A program made the translations under genes and the position numbers. The notes below the pieces were generated by a model that was not told where the DNA came from, ran no database searches, and saw only the letters and a program-made list of their open reading frames with translations. A DNA stretch of 7,534 nucleotides from contig JAPPPA010000301.1 in the NCBI GenBank assembly GCA_028817755.1, forward strand, positions 1 through 7,534, written 5' to 3'. Within the stretch, counting starts at the first letter, position 1; each line of letters opens with the position of its first letter. Positions 1-5,793 of this stretch are shown one piece after another. Source of the stretch: Gammaproteobacteria bacterium. Its GTDB lineage: Bacteria; Pseudomonadota; Gammaproteobacteria; JAPPPA01.

Positions 1-1
1 C

Positions 2-76
2 TACACGCCGTCTATGCTTATGGGTGCTCAGTTTGTAGAAACGCTAGAAGGCTCGGAGACGATTAGCATCAGCTAA
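2..76 (+). CDS. C-terminal tail of an unidentified protein (5' end outside window)
   Basis: Frame 2 is open from the left edge to a TAA at 74-76 and gives 24 residues ending GAQFVETLEGSETISIS. The other frame I read through here (frame 1) closes at a TAG at 64-66 and gives a basic, Cys-rich peptide that looks less natural. The mixed hydrophobic and acidic tail reads like a genuine protein end on the same strand as the genes that follow. The next gene starts 20 bp after this stop, so the two may be co-transcribed. I do not recognise the family, and the fragment is too short to assign a role. It could also be a chance open frame. Confidence 0.45.
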   Translation, partial: YTPSMLMGAQFVETLEGSETISIS

Positions 77-78
77 TC
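61..78 (+). other. Stem-loop over the stop codon of the upstream gene
   Basis: GATTAGC (61-67) and GCTAATC (72-78) are perfect 7-bp inverted arms around a 4-nt loop (ATCA). The right arm contains the TAA stop of the partial upstream gene. No T-run follows (TCTCGCG comes next), so it does not look like a standard intrinsic terminator. It could be an mRNA 3'-end or attenuation hairpin, or chance. Confidence 0.35.
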
Positions 79-96
79 TCTCGCGCCTAGCGCGCT

Positions 97-1944
97 ATGG
101 CATTGCTCAGCACTAAGGCCAGCATTATTCCGCGACTGCTTGTAATAACAGCAGCCGCGTTAGTGCTGGCTAGCTTTGCCGCGCGTCTTGGCATTTATCT
201 AGCGCATACCGATTTCTTTGCCGGTATTAGCGCGGCGGAATTTTCCACCTCAGCTTTACGCGGTTTGCGTTATGACATCGCGGCGATTGCGCTCACTTGT
301 TTGCCGCCGTTGCTGCTTATGCTGCTGCCAGGCAATGCATGGCCGTTGCGTTACGTGCGTAATCTTGGCTTTGTACTGTTTGCCGTCGCCGTTGCGGCGA
401 CTTTGTTATTCGGTATTGCCAGTACGCAGTTTTTTGCCTTCTTCTACCGCCACCTTGGGGTAGAAGTAAAAGCCGTTATTTCCGACTTCGACTTTATTCT
501 GCAAATGGCGCTAGAGCAGAATTTACCGGCGTTGTTGGCGGTGCTTTGCGGCCTAGCCGTGACCTTTATTGTCGGCTATCGCGTTATTCCTAAACTGCCC
601 GCGCCTGCTTATGGAGTCGGTGGTTATGCGGCTCGTTTAGGGTTACTGTTGTTGGTGAGCTATTTCACCTTATGGGGTGGCCCCGCGCGCCAATGGGTAG
701 ATGAAAAACATGCCTTTGCAGCGCAAGACCTAAGGCTTGGCCCTTTAGTGCAAAACCCGGCTTTTGCCGCGTTTAATAACCTGTTCTTTCCGCAATCAAT
801 TGCGGCTGCGCAGCAGGGTATTAATAGCGATGTAGAAGATGCGGGGTTGCCAGAAAACAACGCTTTGGGGCAAAGCTTGTTAACGGACATCACCATCGAA
901 AACCCAAATGTTGTCATGGTGGTGTTAGAGAGTTGGACGCCGGGTTTTATTGGCAGTTTTGGCGCCGAGCAAACCGCTACGCCGAACTTTGATCGAATCG
1001 TGGCCAACGGTCTGCGCTATCAGCAGATGTACGCCAATGGCCCCATCAGTATTTACGGCTTACAAGCGCTACTGACGGGCGTTCCGCACTTGCCGGGCAT
1101 GCCGCTGATGGGTTTTGGCGGTGTAGAAACCTTAGCAATTAAAGGCATTGCCGAACGCGCAACAGAGCATGGCTATCAAACGCTCTGGGCGCAAGCGCCT
1201 CGGCGCGCTTCATTCAATATGGACCGCCTTGCCCAGCGTTGGGGTTTTACAACCATCGGCGGCAAGGAAGATTTCCACACGCCAAGTGACTGGGTAAAAA
1301 CGCCATTCGGTTGGGACTGGCCGCTCTACGAATACGCCTTGACGCAATTCAATGGTTTGGCTAATCAAGGCCCATTCTTTGCCACCTTATATACCGGCGT
1401 TACCCATGTGCCGTATGTGCAAGTGCCGGAGGCGCATCAACGTCGCCCGCATAATCCGGATGGCGTGGATGGTTATATCAACACCTTAAGCCGAGCAGAT
1501 TGGGCCTTAGGAAAGTTTTGGCAACAAGCACAGCAAACCGCTTGGCACAAAAATACGGTGTATGTTTTTGTCGCCGATCATGTCGTGCCTAAAGACATGC
1601 CAGACAAGTCTGTAAAAGGCCGTTACCGCATTCCGTTTGCGATTGTTGGGCCGGGCATTACGGCGGGAGATAGCCAGCAAATCGCCTCACAAGTCGATGT
1701 GTTGCCTACGGCATTAAGTTTGATGGGTGCCTATGCGCCATCAACGCCGCCAGCTAGCACGCTAGTGAGCGATGGGGCGATGAACTATTGGATTAGCTCC
1801 GATGTCGTATTAGGTAAATATCGGCAGAAACCGGTGTTTACCGTTGAAGGCCAAAACAGCGGTGGCACAGTTTCGCCTGCGTTAGAACAAGCCTTCTTGC
1901 AACGCCAAGCGGCGATCTATCGGCGTTACTTGGCGCTGCAATAG
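97..1944 (+). CDS. LTA synthase family protein (LtaS/OpgB-like phosphoglycerol or related transferase)
   Basis: This is a 615-residue inner-membrane enzyme with its catalytic domain expected outside the membrane. Hydrophobic segments lie near residues 12-34, 60-78, 89-116, 143-164 and 178-194. A sulfatase-fold domain follows from about 268 to 560. Visible landmarks are the metal-site Glu in VVLES (E278), a nucleophile region NGPISIYGLQA in which S318 sits where relatives usually have Thr, the THVPY histidine (H437), and the VADH metal pair D494-H495 followed by RIPFAIVGPG. Family members move phosphoglycerol or similar head groups onto glycans or lipids. Gram-negative cells lack lipoteichoic acid, so an OpgB-like or unknown acceptor is more likely; the substrate is inferred only. 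An in-frame TAG at 88-90 makes ATG 97 the earliest ATG start. No clear Shine-Dalgarno precedes it, so translation may be coupled to the upstream gene. The next gene begins about 88 bp downstream on the same strand. Confidence 0.88.
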   Translation: MALLSTKASIIPRLLVITAAALVLASFAARLGIYLAHTDFFAGISAAEFSTSALRGLRYDIAAIALTCLPPLLLMLLPGNAWPLRYVRNLGFVLFAVAVAATLLFGIASTQFFAFFYRHLGVEVKAVISDFDFILQMALEQNLPALLAVLCGLAVTFIVGYRVIPKLPAPAYGVGGYAARLGLLLLVSYFTLWGGPARQWVDEKHAFAAQDLRLGPLVQNPAFAAFNNLFFPQSIAAAQQGINSDVEDAGLPENNALGQSLLTDITIENPNVVMVVLESWTPGFIGSFGAEQTATPNFDRIVANGLRYQQMYANGPISIYGLQALLTGVPHLPGMPLMGFGGVETLAIKGIAERATEHGYQTLWAQAPRRASFNMDRLAQRWGFTTIGGKEDFHTPSDWVKTPFGWDWPLYEYALTQFNGLANQGPFFATLYTGVTHVPYVQVPEAHQRRPHNPDGVDGYINTLSRADWALGKFWQQAQQTAWHKNTVYVFVADHVVPKDMPDKSVKGRYRIPFAIVGPGITAGDSQQIASQVDVLPTALSLMGAYAPSTPPASTLVSDGAMNYWISSDVVLGKYRQKPVFTVEGQNSGGTVSPALEQAFLQRQAAIYRRYLALQ

Positions 1945-2032
1945 TCCGTACACGCTGGCTAAATGCCGCCTAAAAAGCCTGCTATTCCGTTAAGCTAAAC
2001 ACTTGGTTACACAGCACTTATATCCTCGACTC

Positions 2033-3244
2033 ATGCGGTTACTTCTTTCCGTTCTTATTGCCGGCGTACTGGCCAGTTGCGCGCTACATGGCAAACCTCT
2101 TTCTAGTGAGCCAACCGAAGCCGGTTTTGCCGCGTGGGTAAAAGACTTTCGTAAGCAAGCCAAGCGCGATGGCGTTTCAAAGCAAATCCTCAACACCGCG
2201 TTTAGCAATGTGCAGCTAAATCAGGATGTGTTGAAGCGTGATGCTTACCAGCCGGAGTTTGTGAAACCGGTGTGGGCGTATTTAGACACGGCCGTGTCTA
2301 GCACGCGGGTAAAAAACGGCCGTAGTAAATACCAACAACATCGTGCCTTGCTGGAAAAAGTGGCGGCGGAATACCAAGTGGCACCGAGTTTATTGGTGGC
2401 TATTTGGGGTCTAGAAACCGCTTACGGCGCCACCTTCGGCGGCTTTAATGTGGTCGAATCCTTAGCTACCTTGGGCTACGCCGGTCGCCGCGCTGCGTTT
2501 TGGGAGCAACAACTGCTCGCCGCGCTACAAATTATTGATAACGGCGACATTGCCGCTTCGCAAATGATCGGTTCTTGGGCGGGTGCGATGGGCCATACCC
2601 AATTTATGCCCACCAGCTTCCAAGAGCGCGCGGTGGACTATGACGGTGACGGCCGCCGCGATATTTGGGGCTCGTTTGGCGATGTATTCGCCTCTACCGC
2701 CAATTTTATGCAGCGTGCCAAATGGCAAAACGGCGAAAGCTGGGGCGCACCGGTACAGCTGCCACGTAATTTTGACTGGGCGCTGGCCGATAGCTCGGTA
2801 AAAAAATCTGTCGCAGACTGGCGAGCGTTGGGTGTGAAAGGACTCAGTGGCCGCGCCTTGCCGCAAACGGCTGGTGAAGCCTCTATTTTGTTGCCTGCCG
2901 GCCATCGCGGCCCCGCGTTTATTGTGTTGCCTAACTTTAACGCCATTAAGCGTTACAACAACTCCACAGCCTATGCGCTGGCGATTGGTTTGTTGAGCGA
3001 CCGCGTTGCTGGTGCCTCGGCCCAAGCCTTAAATTGGCCAAAAAATGCTGTGCCGCTGAACCGGGCCCAATACAAAGAAATGCAAACCTTGCTGACCCAA
3101 CAGGGGTTCGACACCAAGGGTATCGACGGCATTTTTGGTGCCAATAGTCGCAAAGCTTTACGCGCTTGGCAGCTCCAAACAGGCATCGTGCCAGACGCCT
3201 TTGCCACCATGCAGCAGCTTGAGCGTTTGCGCCAAACCCGTTAG
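2033..3244 (+). CDS. Lytic murein transglycosylase, MltB family lipoprotein with peptidoglycan-binding domain
   Basis: This 403-residue enzyme cleaves the MurNAc-GlcNAc bond of peptidoglycan and leaves 1,6-anhydroMurNAc ends. I chose ATG 2033 over an upstream TTG at 2003 because it gives a textbook lipoprotein signal, MRLLLSVLIAGVLASC, with lipobox LASC. C16 would be the acylated residue, and Ala at +2 predicts sorting to the outer membrane. The SLT_3/MltB domain spans about residues 28-320. Its catalytic Glu is E128 in AIWGLETAYG (compare the ETRWG motif of MltB), and the conserved GHTQFMPTSF stretch lies downstream. A PG_binding_1 domain closes the protein (about 345-400; GIDGIFGANSRKALRAWQ). 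The architecture matches the longer MltB relatives that end in a peptidoglycan-binding repeat. It is followed after 3 bp by the DUF3301 gene, which indicates an operon. No strong Shine-Dalgarno is visible. The family call is secure; the exact paralogue name is not. Confidence 0.92.
   Translation: MRLLLSVLIAGVLASCALHGKPLSSEPTEAGFAAWVKDFRKQAKRDGVSKQILNTAFSNVQLNQDVLKRDAYQPEFVKPVWAYLDTAVSSTRVKNGRSKYQQHRALLEKVAAEYQVAPSLLVAIWGLETAYGATFGGFNVVESLATLGYAGRRAAFWEQQLLAALQIIDNGDIAASQMIGSWAGAMGHTQFMPTSFQERAVDYDGDGRRDIWGSFGDVFASTANFMQRAKWQNGESWGAPVQLPRNFDWALADSSVKKSVADWRALGVKGLSGRALPQTAGEASILLPAGHRGPAFIVLPNFNAIKRYNNSTAYALAIGLLSDRVAGASAQALNWPKNAVPLNRAQYKEMQTLLTQQGFDTKGIDGIFGANSRKALRAWQLQTGIVPDAFATMQQLERLRQTR
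2283..2300. repeat. 18-bp perfect palindrome inside the transglycosylase gene
   Basis: TAGACACGG followed directly by its reverse complement CCGTGTCTA makes a gapless 18-bp palindrome over the codons for the YLDTAVSS region. It may be chance or a dyad binding site; no partner copy was noticed in the window. Confidence 0.5.
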
Positions 3245-3247
3245 GTC

Positions 3248-3616
3248 ATGAGTGAACTGGTGTTTCTACTCGGGCTGGCTTTGTTCGGGTACTACCTATG
3301 GGACAGCCGCGGTGTGGACGAGCTAGCCACCCAAACCGCGCGCCAAGCTTGTCAGCAGCGTCACCTGCAGTTTTTAGACTTCTCGGTAGAAAAACAAAGT
3401 ACGCGTTTAGTGCTTGCCACCGGCGGCCAACCGCAATGGCGGCGCGATTATTGCTTTGAATTTCATGTGGGCAGCGACGTAAGTGAACCGGAGCGCTACG
3501 GCGCCAGAATGACACTGATCGGCAAGCGCCCAACACAAATTGAATTTGACCCGCACCCCGTGCCAGACGAACACATTCAATACGTAGAAGGCCCAGGCCG
3601 TTGTATGCGCGGGTAG
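3248..3616 (+). CDS. DUF3301 family small membrane-anchored protein
   Basis: This is a 122-residue protein of unknown function. Residues 3-18 (ELVFLLGLALFGYYLW) form one hydrophobic segment. It is followed by the family pattern DSRGVDELATQTARQACQQ, then a stretch around LQFLDFSV, a WRRDYCFEFHV strand and a C-terminal region around MTLIGKRPTQIEFDPHPV. This layout (N-terminal anchor, an A..AC helix, FxF strand, and a closing G....IE.. strand) matches DUF3301 proteins of gammaproteobacteria as I remember them. They are usually about 100-110 residues, so the tail here, from about residue 108, is slightly longer than usual. ATG 3248 lies 3 bp after the transglycosylase stop with no well-spaced Shine-Dalgarno, which points to translational coupling and a possible role alongside that envelope enzyme. 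That role is inference from context. Confidence 0.8.
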   Translation: MSELVFLLGLALFGYYLWDSRGVDELATQTARQACQQRHLQFLDFSVEKQSTRLVLATGGQPQWRRDYCFEFHVGSDVSEPERYGARMTLIGKRPTQIEFDPHPVPDEHIQYVEGPGRCMRG

Positions 3617-3648
3617 AATGCCGCCCGCGGCTACGCAAATGAACAATA

Positions 3649-3653
3649 GAGAG
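3649..3653 (+). promoter_or_regulatory. Ribosome binding site for the yqhA-like gene
   Basis: GAGAG lies 7 nt before ATG 3661. It is a partial but well-spaced Shine-Dalgarno that supports this start, in contrast to the weak sites of the three genes before it. Confidence 0.55.
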
Positions 3654-3660
3654 CAATCAG

Positions 3661-4164
3661 ATGAAACAAGTAGAAAACGCCTTTGAACACCTGCTATTTG
3701 CCAGCCGCTGGCTGCTAGCGCCGGTTTATCTTGGCCTAGTCGGTGCGCTGATTGCCTTGCTCTACAAATTTGGTAAACAAGTGTGGGGCATCTTCTCGCA
3801 GCTCACTACCGCCACCGACGCCGAAATCATCATCGGTGTGTTATCCATGGTCGATGTCGCCCTCGTCATGAGCCTGCTGATCATCATTATCTTTAGCAGC
3901 TACGAAAACTTCGTCTCAAAAATGGACGACCTGCACGACCACAGCGACCGCCCAGAATGGATGGGCCATATCGGCTTCACCGACCTAAAGATCAAACTGA
4001 TCGGCTCCATCGTTGCGATTTCAGGTATCGAGCTTCTAAAAGCCTTTATGAACGTAGACAACCTAACCGACCGCCACATGGCGTGGATGGTAGGTATTCA
4101 TATGACCTTTGTGATTTCCGGGGTGCTCTACGCTGTAATGGACAAGCTCAGCGCTAAGAAGTAA
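3661..4164 (+). CDS. yqhA: YqhA/UPF0114 family inner-membrane protein
   Basis: This 167-residue protein is close in length and pattern to E. coli YqhA (about 164 residues). The N-terminal signature ENAFEHLLFASRWLLAPVYL matches the ENAMYASRWLLAPVYFGL region of YqhA. Further shared stretches are LSMVDVALV, FSSYENFVS, GSIVAISGIELLKAFM and the ending YAVMDKLS. Hydrophobic segments lie near residues 16-36, 56-79, 111-130 and 139-160, giving four predicted membrane helices. The biochemical function of the family is unknown to me, so none is claimed. It starts 44 bp after the DUF3301 stop and may share the operon or have its own promoter in the gap. It converges with the RhuM-GFA gene across a REP-like inverted repeat. 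Confidence 0.9.
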   Translation: MKQVENAFEHLLFASRWLLAPVYLGLVGALIALLYKFGKQVWGIFSQLTTATDAEIIIGVLSMVDVALVMSLLIIIIFSSYENFVSKMDDLHDHSDRPEWMGHIGFTDLKIKLIGSIVAISGIELLKAFMNVDNLTDRHMAWMVGIHMTFVISGVLYAVMDKLSAKK

Positions 4165-4173
4165 CAGACTTTT

Positions 4174-4194
4174 CGTTCGCTCTAAGCTCTGTGA
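4174..4194 (+). repeat. Decayed third copy of the REP-like repeat
   Basis: CGTTCGCTCTAAGCTCTGTGA follows the consensus of the REP-like copy that begins at 4203, with two substitutions and two single-base indels. It begins 10 nt after the yqhA stop and points the same way as the copy at 4203. It is short and diverged, so the call is tentative. Confidence 0.35.
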
Positions 4195-4202
4195 TAAACG
4201 CT

Positions 4203-4226
4203 CCGTTCGCCCTGAGCCTGTCGAAG
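4203..4226 (+). repeat. REP-like palindromic element, left copy
   Basis: The 24-nt unit begins CCGTTCGCCCTGAGC and ends TGTCGAAG. From memory, this consensus is a scattered intergenic repeat in many proteobacterial genomes; no search was run. TTCG and CGAA near the ends let the single unit fold imperfectly. It is the inverted partner of the copy at 4266-4289. Confidence 0.7.
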
Positions 4227-4265
4227 GGTGAACCAGCCAAGCTAACAAAACACGGTAACCCTAGG

Positions 4266-4289
4266 CTTCGACGGGCTCAGCCCGAGCGG
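4266..4289 (-). repeat. REP-like palindromic element, right copy, overlapping the end of the GFA gene
   Basis: This copy begins CTTCGACGGGCTCAGC and ends CCGAGCGG on the plus strand. GGGC-TCA-GCCC gives it an internal hairpin. Its minus-strand reading supplies the last codons (most of His-Arg-Ser-Gly) and the TGA stop at 4277-4279 of the RhuM-GFA gene, so the repeat lies partly inside coding sequence. Confidence 0.7.
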
Positions 4290-4741
4290 TGCTTCAACAT
4301 CGCCGGTAAAAGCTGACGCATAAAGCCCAGCTGGCTACGGATTGAACCACTGTACTTAGGCAACTTGTCTTGCATATCTTCCACCCGGCGGTGGTAGAAC
4401 ATATGTAACGCCGGTGCAGGAATCGCATTTGCATCCGTGAATGTTTCTGCGGGAATAAACACCATCGCCGGTAGCCCCGGAATCTTCATCTTCTCAACCA
4501 CCGGTTTACCGCAGGCTTTGCACTTTCCGCGCGGTAATGCGGTAGCCGGGTCGCCAAACTTAACGAACTCAATCTTCTCGTCTGGTATCGCTACATCATC
4601 CGCGTAGAAAATCGCCACGTCGGCATAAGGCGCCTGATTAAACTCCTGACAAATCAAACAATGGCAATAACCGCGACTAATCGCCTTGCCGGTGATGTTT
4701 AGCTTGGCTTCGCCGCACTGACATTGGCTTTCAATATTCAT
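4277..4741 (-). CDS. GFA/CENP-V family zinc protein, stand-alone start inside the RhuM-GFA frame
   Basis: From ATG 4741 this frame encodes 154 residues, a normal size for a free-standing GFA (glutathione-dependent formaldehyde-activating enzyme-like) protein. All seven expected cysteines are present. In composite numbering, C353 and C355 (CQC) with C420 and C423 (CKAC) correspond to the structural zinc site, and C372, C374 and C377 (CHCLIC) to the second zinc site. Many family members have no proven substrate, so formaldehyde-glutathione chemistry is not claimed. Minus-strand AGGA (4752-4749) sits 7 nt before the ATG, which strongly suggests independent initiation. The same codons are also the C-terminal part of the longer ORF. 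The last four residues and the stop come from a REP-like repeat, so the native C-terminus may have been altered. Confidence 0.7.
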   Translation of the reverse strand: MNIESQCQCGEAKLNITGKAISRGYCHCLICQEFNQAPYADVAIFYADDVAIPDEKIEFVKFGDPATALPRGKCKACGKPVVEKMKIPGLPAMVFIPAETFTDANAIPAPALHMFYHRRVEDMQDKLPKYSGSIRSQLGFMRQLLPAMLKHRSG

Positions 4742-5779
4742 AGGTTCGTCCTGTGGTTGCCGCTTGGCGGTGCTAAACGCGGTGAGTGCCTGTATGTCTT
4801 TTTCGCCCTCGGCTTCTGCCAATGCGCGACGGCGTTCGGCAAACTGCTCATATTCGGCTTCCGCGTGTTGTTGTGCTTGCTGGCGAGATCGCTTGCCTGC
4901 GTTTGGCAGAAGGTCGCGTTCATTAAACGTTAAAAACCCGTCTAACTTTTCTTCCCAATCTTTCAGAAAAACCTGCTTGCGGCGTAAGGCCTGGTCTTCG
5001 GCGTAATCTAACCACATAGTCACAATGCGGTTGAGCTCGCTGATTTCATCTGAGTTTAAATAATTCTTAGCAGTACCGACGTCGGTTTTAGTTACGCGCC
5101 TACCTTTCCATGACGTTAAACCCATATTGGGCTGTTCAGAATCGGCTCGCTGCAAAATAAGCTCGGGCGCGGTTTTGCCATGCACGCTGTAGTGCAGTTT
5201 GTTTTGAATGGTTTGAAAGAATTGGGTCGTAGATTTAAGGCTGGGCTCGTAATCGGCAGCTAAGGCAAAAATTTCCCTTACCCGTAAATACATACGCCGC
5301 TCGCTGGCGCGAATATCTCTAACGTGGTCAAGCAGCTCATCAAAATAATCGGGTGCCGCGGCATCACTAACAGGCGGATTCTTCAGGCGCTCGTCGTCCA
5401 TCACAAAGCCTTTAAGCAAATACTCGCGTAAACGCTCTGTCGCCCAGCGGCGGAATTGTGTGCCGCGGGTAGAGCGCACGCGGTAGCCCACGGCAATAAT
5501 GGCGTCTAGGTTGTAATGTTCTATGGTACGAGAAACTTCCCGATCACCTTCTATTCGAACTATCCGGAATTTCCGGATAGTTGCTTCTGGTTCTAGCTCT
5601 TGCTCAGCGTAAAGGTTCTGCAAGTGCTCATTTATGGTACGAACATCTTTTCCATACAGCTCAGCCATCAGTGCTTGTGATAACCACAAGGACTCATCCT
5701 CAAAGCGGCAATCCACACGGGTTTGGCCGTCTTCGGTTTGGTAAATCAGCAGTTCGCCGGTAGGGATTGAGTCCGTCAT
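4277..5779 (-). CDS. rhuM: RhuM-family protein fused in frame to a GFA-type zinc domain
   Basis: This is a 500-residue composite. Residues 1 to about 335 are a RhuM (virulence RhuM family) protein. It has an N-terminal DNA-binding-like region (LWLSQALMAELYGKDVRTIN), the hallmark TIRKFRIVRIEGDREVSRTI, HYNLDAIIAVGYRVRS and GTQFRRWATERLREYL, then a helical C-terminal region (LKDWEEKLDGFL, a QQAQQHAEAEYEQFAERRRA helix). RhuM was named from a Salmonella pathogenicity island. Its function is unknown, and relatives often sit beside type I restriction genes. Residues 347-500 are a complete GFA domain with its own start. RhuM proteins normally end near 330-350 residues, so the stop seems to have been lost. 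ATG 5779 lies 14 bp after the hsdR stop with a weak GAAG at 5788-5785, which indicates one operon. The gene is either a true two-domain protein or a read-through junction. Confidence 0.82.
   Translation of the reverse strand: MTDSIPTGELLIYQTEDGQTRVDCRFEDESLWLSQALMAELYGKDVRTINEHLQNLYAEQELEPEATIRKFRIVRIEGDREVSRTIEHYNLDAIIAVGYRVRSTRGTQFRRWATERLREYLLKGFVMDDERLKNPPVSDAAAPDYFDELLDHVRDIRASERRMYLRVREIFALAADYEPSLKSTTQFFQTIQNKLHYSVHGKTAPELILQRADSEQPNMGLTSWKGRRVTKTDVGTAKNYLNSDEISELNRIVTMWLDYAEDQALRRKQVFLKDWEEKLDGFLTFNERDLLPNAGKRSRQQAQQHAEAEYEQFAERRRALAEAEGEKDIQALTAFSTAKRQPQDEPMNIESQCQCGEAKLNITGKAISRGYCHCLICQEFNQAPYADVAIFYADDVAIPDEKIEFVKFGDPATALPRGKCKACGKPVVEKMKIPGLPAMVFIPAETFTDANAIPAPALHMFYHRRVEDMQDKLPKYSGSIRSQLGFMRQLLPAMLKHRSG
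4749..4752 (-). promoter_or_regulatory. Internal ribosome binding site for the GFA part
   Basis: Minus-strand AGGA is followed by 7 nt (CGAACCT) and ATG 4741, codon 347 of the long frame. The spacing is ideal and better than the site before rhuM itself. It decides in favour of a separately translated GFA protein. Confidence 0.6.
5558..5582. repeat. Perfect 25-nt palindrome inside rhuM
   Basis: The arm AACTATCCGGAA (5558-5569), a single central T (5570) and TTCCGGATAGTT (5571-5582) form a perfect 12-bp inverted repeat. Pairing stops at both ends. On the coding strand it covers about residues 66-74, the signature TIRKFRIV region of RhuM. It could be a protein-binding dyad, an mRNA hairpin, or a result of codon constraint. 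Confidence 0.75.
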
Positions 5780-5793
5780 AAGTGCTTCAGGTA

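Larger units (their letters stand above)
4203..4289. terminator. Inverted REP pair between convergent genes, possible two-way terminator
   Basis: The two 24-nt arms (4203-4226 and 4266-4289) match as inverted repeats at 20 of 24 positions around a 39-nt loop, so either RNA strand could form a long stem. The position between the 3' ends of yqhA and the fusion gene suits transcript ending or 3'-end protection. There is no T-tract, so a standard intrinsic terminator is unlikely. Confidence 0.35.

Noticed and set aside
1996..2024. Possible promoter (TAAACA, 17-nt gap, TATATC) before the transglycosylase
   Set aside because: Each box matches only 4 of 6 consensus bases and it would give a nearly leaderless mRNA. 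It is too weak to list as a feature.
2003..2032. TTG start giving a transglycosylase 10 residues longer
   Set aside because: It would bury the lipoprotein signal behind MVTQHLYPRL. ATG 2033 begins a clean signal with an LASC lipobox and is preferred.
2525..3025. Long minus-strand open frame opposite the transglycosylase gene
   Set aside because: It shadows a confidently identified gene, has no recognisable domain, and has a basic, low-structure composition typical of antisense frames.
3620..3631. GCCGC-CC-GCGGC hairpin after the DUF3301 gene as a terminator
   Set aside because: The loop is too small for full pairing and no T-run follows. It may be chance in GC-rich sequence.
4738..4923. Minus-strand 61-residue frame overlapping the RhuM-GFA joint
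   Set aside because: It is an alternate frame of the fusion gene with no family features. The fusion frame carries clear homology on both sides of the joint, which argues against a frameshift there.
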